Of a stretch of DNA of 64,000 bases, positions 51,825-59,934 are shown in pieces. Source of the DNA: RFXV01 sp038150465. GTDB taxonomy: Bacteria; Bacteroidota; Bacteroidia; Flavobacteriales; Schleiferiaceae. The stretch lies in contig JAYOTP010000011.1 of the NCBI GenBank assembly GCA_038150465.1, forward strand, positions 1 to 64,000. Direction: 5' to 3'. Each line of letters begins with the position of its first letter. Within the stretch, counting starts at the first letter, position 1. Below the pieces are notes generated by a model. That model was not told where the DNA came from. It saw only the letters and a program-made list of their open reading frames with translations, and made no database searches. Both the position numbers and the translations under genes were made by a program.

Positions 51825-52763
51825 ATGAATAGATTCCTACCCATTGCGCTCATTATAAGTCTATGTGCACACGGACAAGTAGACACCTTATTGCCCGCAC
51901 AAGACAACACCCTCTACGAATCTGCCAGCGGAAGCTTGAGCAATGGCGCAGGTCCTTACTTCTTTTCTGGTGTCACCAATCAAGGCCAATTGCGCAGAGG
52001 ACTGCTCCGCTTCGACCTCCAGAATTTGGCCATGCCTATGGGTGCAGTCATTGACTCGGTGCAAATAAAATTATGGTGCGATAAGAATTCATCGGTCGTC
52101 GATCTCAGTTTGCATCGTGCCGACCAATTGTGGGGTGAGGGCAGTTCGGCCACTTCCACCCAGCACGGAAAAGGAACCGCTGCAACCACTGGCGATGCCA
52201 CTTGGACAGACGCCATTTTCGGGTCCACAGTTCCTGCCCCATGGAACTCCCCTGGGGGCGATTTCTCCGCTTCTGCTTCTGCCACAAGCTCGGTTGCTGC
52301 CAGCGGTGCCTCTTACACCTGGTCTTCAGCACAATTGACCTCAGATGTACTGGACATGATGTCCAATCCCAACACCAACTTTGGATGGCTGATCAAGGCA
52401 GACGATGAGTCCACTGTTGGCACGGCCAAAAGATTCAACACCAAAGAGAACAACAATAGCGGCGCTGCGCATGCACCCCTGCTGATCGTTTATTCCAGTG
52501 TCTTCTTTGGCAATGAGGAGATCGCCACAACGGATTTCGAGCTCTATCCGAATCCAGGAAAGGATGTGATATACATTGAGTTTGAGCGATGGACAGAAGG
52601 TGAGGTCGAGTTGCTTGATCTGACGGGAAAGATCCTCTCCACCACCGCCTTCAACGACCTGAAGATATCACTGCCCGCCTCTGATCTGCCATCGGGCATC
52701 TACCTCCTGCGCATTCGTGAGAAGAATGGTCAGATGTCTTCGAAAAGATGGCTGAAGCACTAA
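51825..52763 (+). CDS. Secreted DNRLRE-like domain protein with T9SS type A sorting domain
   Basis: A 312-residue protein. The signal peptide ends SLCAHG. Residues 20-210 form a beta-sandwich beginning LLPAQDNTLYESASGSLSNG, then RRGLLRFDLQNL, which matches the DNRLRE (carbohydrate-binding-module-96-like) domain pattern. The last 75 residues, from FELYPNPGKDVIYIEF to GIYLLRIREK, are a T9SS sorting domain. There is no catalytic part. It is probably a surface or matrix protein. It follows the DegP-type gene by about 125 bases with no visible terminator. Confidence 0.83.
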   Translation: MNRFLPIALIISLCAHGQVDTLLPAQDNTLYESASGSLSNGAGPYFFSGVTNQGQLRRGLLRFDLQNLAMPMGAVIDSVQIKLWCDKNSSVVDLSLHRADQLWGEGSSATSTQHGKGTAATTGDATWTDAIFGSTVPAPWNSPGGDFSASASATSSVAASGASYTWSSAQLTSDVLDMMSNPNTNFGWLIKADDESTVGTAKRFNTKENNNSGAAHAPLLIVYSSVFFGNEEIATTDFELYPNPGKDVIYIEFERWTEGEVELLDLTGKILSTTAFNDLKISLPASDLPSGIYLLRIREKNGQMSSKRWLKH

Positions 52764-52847
52764 ACAGAGGTTTTTCGCTTTTGATGTGGATATCCGGACA
52801 GATGACGCCTCAAGCTCTTGCCTCTCTTGTCGTAGGTTCGTAGCAGA

Positions 52848-54779
52848 ATGAATGAATTGAAGAAGATCCTGCTGATCGCAGCAGCCTTATTCTCGATCCA
52901 AACGAGCTTCGCTACTCATTTGGTAGGTGGATTCATCACCTATGAATGTGCGGGCGGAAATGAATACATGATCAACCTGCGGGTGTACAAAGATTGTGGC
53001 GCCACAGTTACCGGAACCTTTGATGATACGGCCTTCGTAGCCATTTACAACATCAATGGAGATACGGTTTCCCAACTGCGACTGCCAAAAGGACCAACGG
53101 TCAGTATTCCCACCAATTCTACGGGCAATCCCTGTCTGACCCCACCTGCTGGCTTGTGCACAGAATATGCTGAATACCAAGGACAAGTGACCCTGCCTCC
53201 TGTCCTGGGGGGATACACGCTGACCCATCAGCGATGTTGCAGAAACTACAGCATCGACAACATCAGCAATCCCGGATCTTACGGCAATACCTACACCATA
53301 CAGATCCCTTCGCTGGACACCAATTGCAATTCAAGTCCACAATTCCAGTCTGCGGCACCCATCGTACTCTGCGCCAACGATCCACTGAACGTTCAGCTGG
53401 ATGCCATCGATCCGGATGGGGATTCACTGCACTTTGAATTTTGTGACATACTGGCCGGAGGAGGACAAGGTGGGGGCGGCTGCAATGCAGTCATTCCCAA
53501 TCCTCCTTGCCCACCACCCTATGCGCCCATTCCTTTGATCGCACCATCGACCGCTCAAAACCCACTGCCCAGTTCCGCATCGCCTATCACCATTGATGCA
53601 AGCAATGGAACCCTTTTGGGCACCCCTGACGCCACAGGGCAATATGTCGTGGGCGTGTGCGTCACCGAATACCGAGGCGGCATCCCACTGAGCACGGCAC
53701 GGCTCGACTATCAATTCAATATTGTGAACTGCATCAGCAACATCGTCGCCGACATGCTGACCGCAACAGAAGACCCTACCATTCTTTGCGATGGCAAGAC
53801 CGTCCAGTTCCAAAACCAGAGCAGCAATTTCAATCACCTTCGGTGGGATTTCGGTGTTCCTGGCATCTCTACAGACACCTCAAATCTGCCCGATCCGATT
53901 TTCACATACGCCGATACAGGGTTGTACACTGTTACTCTTGTCGTCAATCCAGGCTGGCAATGCAGCGACTCGACCACATTTGATTTTCGCATTCAGGACG
54001 CCGTTTCGGTCAGCACTTCTTGGACCGGAATTCCTTGTTTTGAGGTACAACAGATCCAGTGGGAAGCTCTGGGCAATTTCAGGGACAGCACCAGCTTTCA
54101 GTGGGATTTTGGAAGCAATGCGAACATCAGCGGCTGGAACGGCCTCACTCCACCGCCTGTGACCTGGACCACACCTGGCTGGAAGTATGTGACATTTTCA
54201 GCGAACTGGCCTCCGGGGTGCCAAGTGGTCACAAAAGACAGCATCCAGATCAGCAGTCTTTCTGCCAATGTGGACGCCGGACCCGATCAGACCATCGCAT
54301 CAGGAAGTTCGACTGCGCTGACAGCCACGGGCGGCAGCGAATATTTCTGGTACAGCGATCTTCCTGCGAGATACAGCGGTCGCTTTGAACCGACGATCTT
54401 TGTGCAGCCCGAGCGGGACACAACAACATTTTACGTGGTAGTGAAAGACGAATTGGGCTGCGAGGGCATCGATTCGGTTCGAGTCTACCTCCTTCCGGAG
54501 ATCATTGAAGACCCTTTGGTCCAAAATTTCATCAGCCCGAATGGGGATGGCAGAAATGACCGCCTGGACCTCAGCAATGTATTGGAGGAGAAGAATGCGC
54601 AGCTCATTGTTTTGAATCGCTGGGGAAAGATGGTATTTGAAAGTTCGCCCTACGCCAATGACTGGAGGGGGCAGGACCTATCCGGTGCAGACCTGCCAGA
54701 CGGCACCTATTATATACTGCTCAAAGGGGAAGAAGAATTCATTTACAAGGGCTCGGTGACCCTGATCCGGGCGCGATGA
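52848..54779 (+). CDS. Secreted PKD protein with gliding-motility-type C-terminal domain (T9SS type B)
   Basis: A 643-residue protein with a signal peptide (ending QTSFA). A Cys-rich N-terminal region holds THLVGGFITYECAGGNEYMI and a QRCCRNY segment. One or two PKD-like domains follow (HLRWDFGVPG...FTYADTGLYTVTLVV; FQWDFGSNAN). The C-terminal 85 residues are the CHU_C/TIGR04131 gliding-motility-associated domain: FISPNGDGRNDRLDLSNV, LNRWGKMVFE, LPDGTYYILLKG. Type B C-termini route SprB-like adhesins through T9SS. It is likely a surface adhesin or a component of an extracellular filament. Confidence 0.88.
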   Translation: MNELKKILLIAAALFSIQTSFATHLVGGFITYECAGGNEYMINLRVYKDCGATVTGTFDDTAFVAIYNINGDTVSQLRLPKGPTVSIPTNSTGNPCLTPPAGLCTEYAEYQGQVTLPPVLGGYTLTHQRCCRNYSIDNISNPGSYGNTYTIQIPSLDTNCNSSPQFQSAAPIVLCANDPLNVQLDAIDPDGDSLHFEFCDILAGGGQGGGGCNAVIPNPPCPPPYAPIPLIAPSTAQNPLPSSASPITIDASNGTLLGTPDATGQYVVGVCVTEYRGGIPLSTARLDYQFNIVNCISNIVADMLTATEDPTILCDGKTVQFQNQSSNFNHLRWDFGVPGISTDTSNLPDPIFTYADTGLYTVTLVVNPGWQCSDSTTFDFRIQDAVSVSTSWTGIPCFEVQQIQWEALGNFRDSTSFQWDFGSNANISGWNGLTPPPVTWTTPGWKYVTFSANWPPGCQVVTKDSIQISSLSANVDAGPDQTIASGSSTALTATGGSEYFWYSDLPARYSGRFEPTIFVQPERDTTTFYVVVKDELGCEGIDSVRVYLLPEIIEDPLVQNFISPNGDGRNDRLDLSNVLEEKNAQLIVLNRWGKMVFESSPYANDWRGQDLSGADLPDGTYYILLKGEEEFIYKGSVTLIRAR

Positions 54780-54868
54780 AGAAAACTCATGGGCCACGGA
54801 TGGAGCTTCAAATGACCGTTTTAGCTTTTTTTCTTGACCTTTGAAGCGTAAGGAATTGAACATCAAAG

Positions 54869-55648
54869 ATGATTGAACTCAGTTTTTTGCTTTTGCTCGG
54901 TCCCTCGATCTCTGATCCTGCGGACTTTTTCATGCCGCCTCATCTGGAAAATTTCGCGGGTTATTACATTGAGTCAGAGGAGCGAGAATCGGCAGTGGAA
55001 GAACTCTGTGCCTCGTTCTCGGAATTGCAAGAAGCCTACCAGATGGAAAGGCTCGCCAAGGAGCAGAAATTTTACGAAGGAGTGACCGAACTCTTCATGC
55101 CAGATGAGCTACTTTCCCAGCACCTCGACAGCCTTCGCATACTGCAGGCTGATTACAGAAAAATGGTGATGGGACTTAGACTCCAGATGACCAAGCAGAT
55201 CACAGATGAAGAATGGTCCATCTATCTCGAGAAGCTGGAAAAGAAATCGGATAAAGACTCAGATAAGGAGAATAAGCTCATCCACCACATGAACATCGCA
55301 TTGATGGAATTCATTGAGTCCACCGCTCCCAAATTTCCTATCGAAAAGCAGGCACCGCTGCAGATCCCGATGTACGAATTCAAGAATCAGGTGATGGAGA
55401 ATTATCGCTCCTTCAAGCAATTCGATCTGTACAATCACCCAAGGCTAAGGTTGCGCTCTGCCAACCAAGAGGATATGGAAAAGGCGACTGAACGGGCCGA
55501 TCTCTACACCTTTGGCATCTACGAAGAACTGTTCGATCTACGCAGCTATTTGCGTCAGCATCTAACGGCGGATCAATGGTATTCCATTCACGAAGATTTC
55601 GAATTTCTGATATTGAAGATGCGTGAGATGAGCATCCAGCGGTACTGA
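54869..55648 (+). CDS. Hypothetical helical protein with short hydrophobic N-terminus
   Basis: A 259-residue protein not assigned to a family. The first 15 residues (MIELSFLLLLGPSIS) may be a short signal. The rest is charged and predicted alpha-helical (for example ESAVEELCASFSELQEAYQM), with a Lys/Asp-rich patch KKSDKDSDKENK near 125-137. The spaced LTADQWYSI near the C-terminus faintly recalls Spy/LTXXQ-type periplasmic chaperone-like proteins. The same pattern appears at MTKQITDEEWSIYLEKL, so it may hold two related helical halves. Flanked by a T9SS adhesin and a beta-barrel gene, an envelope role is plausible. Confidence 0.75.
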   Translation: MIELSFLLLLGPSISDPADFFMPPHLENFAGYYIESEERESAVEELCASFSELQEAYQMERLAKEQKFYEGVTELFMPDELLSQHLDSLRILQADYRKMVMGLRLQMTKQITDEEWSIYLEKLEKKSDKDSDKENKLIHHMNIALMEFIESTAPKFPIEKQAPLQIPMYEFKNQVMENYRSFKQFDLYNHPRLRLRSANQEDMEKATERADLYTFGIYEELFDLRSYLRQHLTADQWYSIHEDFEFLILKMREMSIQRY

Positions 55649-55680
55649 TCGGCGATCGCCTCTATTCAAACAAAAAGGCC

Positions 55681-56346
55681 TCAGCGGTCGAAGATGATCC
55701 GGGTCTTCACACCTGCGGTGATCCCGACGGCCACATTTCGCACCCGAACAGAAACCGGTTGGTTCCCATTTCCGGCCGAATGCATCTCCCTGAAATCATA
55801 CAAGAGATTTCCCTGAACGAAGAAGACATAATTCCGGCTTTTGGGAAGGTATTGTAAGCCGCCACCAAAGGTGCTTCCAAAGAGGAGTTTGGTCCGAATG
55901 GTTGATGTAACGGGCAATTCTACAGGCGGAGAAACCTGAATATCCAAACGGGGGCCAAAGAAAACATAGGGCTGAAGTCGATCCCAATTGGCCTTGATCT
56001 TGGCGGCCGCCCACCAGTGTACATAGTCCACACTGTACAGGATCGGCACCACTCCTTTACTGAATCCCGGTTGGTTTGGATCCAGCACCTGCATATCGAG
56101 GCTGGAACCTTTCTGCACATAGGCCAATTCAGTGACCAGACTGAGTTGCTCCTCGTGATAGAACTCCATATTCGCAGCGATCAGCAGTCCAATGCGAGGT
56201 CCACGCACATTTGTCCTGAGATCACTTGACGATTCCCATTCCTGAATGGCCACACTGAGACCGCCATCCAAACCGAACAGGGGCCGTTGCTGCGCATAGC
56301 CTGAAATGCCCAAGAACATGGCCAGCAAAAAGAGCGATCTGATCAC
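55681..56346 (-). CDS. Outer-membrane beta-barrel protein (PorT-like family)
   Basis: A 221-residue protein. The start is taken as GTG 56346, giving the signal peptide MIRSLFLLAMFLGISGYAQ. An ATG at 56403 is also in frame but adds a charged leader without signal character. The mature part is alternating beta strands typical of an eight-strand barrel (FGLDGGLSVAIQEW, MEFYHEEQLSLVTELAYVQKGSSL, YVFFGPRLDIQVSP, VGITAGVKTRIIF). It has the general pattern of the PorT/OMP_b-brl_2 families. PorT takes part in T9SS, but equivalence cannot be claimed. Confidence 0.75.
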   Translation of the reverse strand: MIRSLFLLAMFLGISGYAQQRPLFGLDGGLSVAIQEWESSSDLRTNVRGPRIGLLIAANMEFYHEEQLSLVTELAYVQKGSSLDMQVLDPNQPGFSKGVVPILYSVDYVHWWAAAKIKANWDRLQPYVFFGPRLDIQVSPPVELPVTSTIRTKLLFGSTFGGGLQYLPKSRNYVFFVQGNLLYDFREMHSAGNGNQPVSVRVRNVAVGITAGVKTRIIFDR

Positions 56347-56465
56347 TGCTATAACTCTTTTACTTTCATGTTGTAAAGATATTCTTTCAATCTTTTTCGG
56401 CACATATCCCCTATCGTAGGACCAGTTGTTGAATCAGCAAGATTTCCTTCTTTCTTTACACCGAA

Positions 56466-57257
56466 ATGAGCACAGCAACTGTCATCGCCATCGGTGGACT
56501 GGGCGGCAGCGGGACCCGTCTGCTGGCTGAATTTTTCCGCCTGGCAGGCGTACACATGGGCGATGATCTGAACAAGGCCCTCGACGACCTGTGGTTCACG
56601 GCCCTTTTTCGAGAGGACGGACCGAGCATATTGCACAACAAGGAACTGCTCTCGGATCGATTCCAACTCTACAGGCAATTGCGTTCAGGGAAAAAACTTT
56701 CGATCGCCGAATGGAAAAAGAGCAGACAATTCGCCCATGCACTGAAAGACCCTCGTTTGACCGGAAAACCAAAGATCAACAGGCTGTGGAGGCAACAGCA
56801 TCAAAATGACCGTTGGGGTTGGAAAGAGCCGAACACCCACTGGTTCACAGAAAATTTACTTGAACTGCATCCCGGCCTTCACTACATCCACATGACACGG
56901 GATGGTCGCTACATGGCTCATTCGCAAAACCAACAACAATTCGCCAGATGGAGATCGGTACTTCAATCTTTGGAAGAAAAAGATGCAACACGCAATCACT
57001 TTCTTTTTTGGCTCGCCGCGAATGAACGCATGGCTGATCTGAAAGGCCAGAATCCCGACCGCATATCCATACTGCGGTATGAAGATCTTGTAAAAACACC
57101 TGAAGAATGCCTCTCCGAACTCATGGCTGAGCTTGGATGGCAAATACCCATCGAACCACTTATCAGACAGTTGGACTTCCGACCGATAAAGCCAGCGCCA
57201 AAGGATCTGAACATCTCGTCAGAAGAGAAAAAGCGTCTGCAGCGTCTGGGATATTGA
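56466..57257 (+). CDS. Sulfotransferase family protein
   Basis: A 263-residue PAPS-dependent-type sulfotransferase. The 5'-phosphosulfate loop is at residues 10-18 (GGLGGSGTR in AIGGLGGSGTRLLAEFF). The 3'-phosphate-binding strand-helix is YIHMTRDGRYMAHS, and ISILRYEDLVKTPEECL is the usual dimer/KxxE-like region. There is no signal peptide, so it is cytoplasmic. The substrate is unknown; surface glycans or lipids are typical. It lies 35 bases before mnmH on the same strand. Confidence 0.88.
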   Translation: MSTATVIAIGGLGGSGTRLLAEFFRLAGVHMGDDLNKALDDLWFTALFREDGPSILHNKELLSDRFQLYRQLRSGKKLSIAEWKKSRQFAHALKDPRLTGKPKINRLWRQQHQNDRWGWKEPNTHWFTENLLELHPGLHYIHMTRDGRYMAHSQNQQQFARWRSVLQSLEEKDATRNHFLFWLAANERMADLKGQNPDRISILRYEDLVKTPEECLSELMAELGWQIPIEPLIRQLDFRPIKPAPKDLNISSEEKKRLQRLGY

Positions 57258-57292
57258 ATGTTTGGCCGTGTTCTGATCTCTACCTTCGTCCA

Positions 57293-58306
57293 GTGAGGTC
57301 ATTCACTGCAGATCGACATTTATTCTCTGATGCGCTCTTGATCGATGTCCGCTCGCCTGCGGAATTCGCCAAAGGACACATCCCCGGTGCGGTTCATCTC
57401 CCGCTCTTCTCTGATCTGGAGCGTGAAGAAGTGGGAACATTGTACAAAAAGCAGGGAAAGGCCATAGCCACCCGAAAAGGAATCGAATTCACTTCGGTCA
57501 AGCTGCCACAATTCGTAGCAAAAGTGGACGAATGGACCAATGGAAAAGACAAACATCTCCGTTTGTACTGCTGGAGGGGCGGAATGCGTTCGGGAAGCAT
57601 GGCCTGGCTCCTTCACACAGCTGGCTATCGAACAGAAGTTCTCGAAGGCGGCTACAAAGCCTTTCGCAAATGGGGATCCTCCTTATTCAGAGCGCACTGG
57701 AACCTTAGGATACTCACAGGCTATACCGGCAGTGGAAAAACAGAAGTACTGCAGGAACTCAAAGCCCTTGGTGCCCAGGTGATCGACCTGGAAGATCTGG
57801 CCGCACACCGTGGCTCCAGCTTCGGTGGTCTGGGAAAAGGCGTACAACCGAGCACAGAACAATTCCAAAACCGACTGATCGAGGCCCTGACCCAAATGGA
57901 TCCTCACCTTCCTCTGTGGCTGGAAGATGAAAGTATCCGCATTGGGCAATGCCACTTGCCTGACCTTTTCTTCGATCAAATGAAAGAAAGTCAGTGGGTG
58001 CGGATGGAGCGCCCGAGGGAATTTCGGCTGAAACACCTGGTCGATCTCTACGGATCCGCCGATCCATTGGAATTGGAGCAGGCCATTCGCCGCTTGCAAA
58101 AAAGACTGGGCGGGGAGCGCATGAACGAATGCCTCCATGAACTTGGACAAGGAGCGCTGCAGCGCACAGCCGCTCTGCTTTTGGACTACTACGACAAGAG
58201 CTACGAATTGAGCATGAAAGAACGCGACCCTGACTTGGGCACTGCGCTTGAATTCAAGAAAGAAAACCACCAGGCGATCGCACGAACGCTGAGAAACCTA
58301 AGCTGA
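57293..58306 (+). CDS. mnmH: tRNA 2-selenouridine synthase
   Basis: Replaces sulfur by selenium in 2-thiouridine at tRNA wobble position 34, using selenophosphate. The N-terminal rhodanese domain (LLIDVRSPAEFAKGHIPGA) has catalytic Cys93 in LYCWRGGMRSGSM, the family's diagnostic CWRGG loop. A P-loop ATPase-like domain starts at residues 143-150 (GYTGSGKT). The start is GTG 57293, since no ATG is well placed; 337 residues is near the family size. It is coupled to selD by a one-base TGATG overlap. Confidence 0.95.
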   Translation: MRSFTADRHLFSDALLIDVRSPAEFAKGHIPGAVHLPLFSDLEREEVGTLYKKQGKAIATRKGIEFTSVKLPQFVAKVDEWTNGKDKHLRLYCWRGGMRSGSMAWLLHTAGYRTEVLEGGYKAFRKWGSSLFRAHWNLRILTGYTGSGKTEVLQELKALGAQVIDLEDLAAHRGSSFGGLGKGVQPSTEQFQNRLIEALTQMDPHLPLWLEDESIRIGQCHLPDLFFDQMKESQWVRMERPREFRLKHLVDLYGSADPLELEQAIRRLQKRLGGERMNECLHELGQGALQRTAALLLDYYDKSYELSMKERDPDLGTALEFKKENHQAIARTLRNLS

Positions 58307-59346
58307 TGGAGACCATCCGACTCACACAATTTTCCACAGGGGCAGGCTGTGGCTGTAAGATCGCCCCAGATGTATTGGAGTCCATTCTCCAGAAAAAAGA
58401 AGGTGAATATTCCCCTTCCCATGACCTGATCATTGGAAACGACAGCCGGGACGATGCCGCCGTGATCCGCCTCGATGAAAGCCGCGGATTGATAAGCACC
58501 AACGACTTTTTCACCCCAATTGTGGATGACCCTTTTGACTTTGGTTACATCGCGGCAGTGAACTCGCTTTCGGACATCTACGCCATGGGCGGACAACCGC
58601 TCTTGGCCATTGCCATTTTGGGCTGGCCTGTCGACCGACTTGGTACGGATGTCGCGTCGGAAGTGCTTCGAGGGGGAAGAGCGGCTTGCAAGGAGGCAGG
58701 ACTGCCATTGGCTGGAGGCCACAGCATAGAATCGCCGGAACCCTTTTTCGGCCTGGCCGCCAACGGCCTTGTCGAGATGACGCACCTCAAAAGGAACGAT
58801 ACCGCCCGAGACGGAGATCGGCTCTTCCTTACCAAACCTTTGGGCACAGGACTCTTCTCATCGGCAGAAAAAAGGGATATCGCTACCGAGGAAGAAAAGA
58901 GCGTGGCCTACAAGTGCATGAAGACACTGAATAAAGCAGGATCCGATCTTGGGAAGATTGCAGGGGTGCATGCCCTGACAGATGTGACGGGCTTTGGCCT
59001 GGCCGGACATTTAATGGAGATGTGTCTGGGAAGTGATCTGTCCGCTTGCCTGAATGTTTCTGCTATTCCCCGTTTCGAATTTGTGGAACGCTGGATCAGA
59101 GAATTCTGTATGCCCAATGGCACGACCCGGAATTGGCGTTCGTATGGCAAAGAGATTCAAGGGGCAGACAGCAACGACCTGCAATTACTGGCCGATCCGC
59201 AGACCAGCGGTGGGCTTTTGATCGCATGCGCAGCTTCAGCAGAAGCAGAGGTAAAAGACATCTTGAAAGCTCATGGCGCCTATACAGAATCCATTGGAGA
59301 ACTTAGAGCACACGAAAAAGACGCGCCGCGGATCGTGCTTCAGTGA
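58306..59346 (+). CDS. selD: Selenide, water dikinase (selenophosphate synthetase)
   Basis: Makes selenophosphate from selenide and ATP. The glycine-rich active site GAGCGCK holds Cys15, the equivalent of catalytic Cys17 in the E. coli enzyme, and Lys18. It is a Cys form, not a selenocysteine form. Other blocks include FTPIVDDPFDFGYIAA, AGGHSIESPEPFFGLAANG, LTDVTGFGLAGHLMEMC and LLADPQTSGGLLIA. The length of 346 residues is typical. With mnmH immediately upstream it forms a selenouridine module; selA and selB are not seen in the window. Confidence 0.97.
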   Translation: METIRLTQFSTGAGCGCKIAPDVLESILQKKEGEYSPSHDLIIGNDSRDDAAVIRLDESRGLISTNDFFTPIVDDPFDFGYIAAVNSLSDIYAMGGQPLLAIAILGWPVDRLGTDVASEVLRGGRAACKEAGLPLAGGHSIESPEPFFGLAANGLVEMTHLKRNDTARDGDRLFLTKPLGTGLFSSAEKRDIATEEEKSVAYKCMKTLNKAGSDLGKIAGVHALTDVTGFGLAGHLMEMCLGSDLSACLNVSAIPRFEFVERWIREFCMPNGTTRNWRSYGKEIQGADSNDLQLLADPQTSGGLLIACAASAEAEVKDILKAHGAYTESIGELRAHEKDAPRIVLQ

Positions 59347-59828
59347 GTGATCTGAATGCGTCCGTTCCAACCTTCGTAAACAAATGGCGCAGAGTCATAG
59401 CTGCCGAAAACTTTTGCCCGGACGGAGCCACTGCCGCGCCAAAGAAGATCTTTGCTCTTGGCACCATATGTCCACATTCCGTCCCGCTTTTCAGAAGGAG
59501 CCGAAAAACGGACACGCCATGTCGCATTCATTGTTCGTTCGGGTATCACATGGACTGAATCCAGAGACAAGAGGGACAGATCAAGGCCCTCGGACATCAC
59601 CTCCAAGGAGAGCAGGACGGAGCGGTCTTTAGACGGCCCAGGCATCATATTCTTCCATACGTTCATTTGGAACATCAAACTATCGGATCCTCGTTTGATC
59701 CCCGTTTCCGTAGCTTCCAAAGGATGAACCGGTTTTTGAAGGACTGAGCAGGAATAAAGGCCAAAAGCCAAAAAAATGAAGACGAGGGCAGAGTGTGATC
59801 GAGAGATGAGAAAAGAAAAGCGAACCAT
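59340..59828 (-). CDS. Small putative lipoprotein, unknown function
   Basis: A 162-residue protein. It has an N-terminal signal with hydrophobic core SALVFIFLAFGLYSC and a lipidation Cys at residue 27 (LYSC, a reasonable lipobox). The remainder is beta-rich (SLEVMSEGLDLSLLSLDSVHV, ATWRVRFSAPSEK), suggesting a small immunoglobulin-like fold. No family was recognised. It converges on selD with a 7-nt overlap and is divergent from the T9SS gene at 59935. A near-consensus minus-strand -7 (TACCTTCG, 59856-59849) lies 20 bases before the start. Confidence 0.72.
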   Translation of the reverse strand: MVRFSFLISRSHSALVFIFLAFGLYSCSVLQKPVHPLEATETGIKRGSDSLMFQMNVWKNMMPGPSKDRSVLLSLEVMSEGLDLSLLSLDSVHVIPERTMNATWRVRFSAPSEKRDGMWTYGAKSKDLLWRGSGSVRAKVFGSYDSAPFVYEGWNGRIQITH

Positions 59829-59934
59829 GGGCTGAAAGAGCTATTGAACGAAGGTACATTGTCCGCAGCTGTCGGATGATCCAATGCCCGAAACAAGGCT
59901 TTTCACAGCTGATTATTGTCTTACTTTAGAGCCT

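Noticed and set aside
55651..55660. GGCGATCGCC palindrome resembling cyanobacterial HIP1
   Set aside because: Isolated copy, no repeat family in the window, no stem plus T run; treated as chance.
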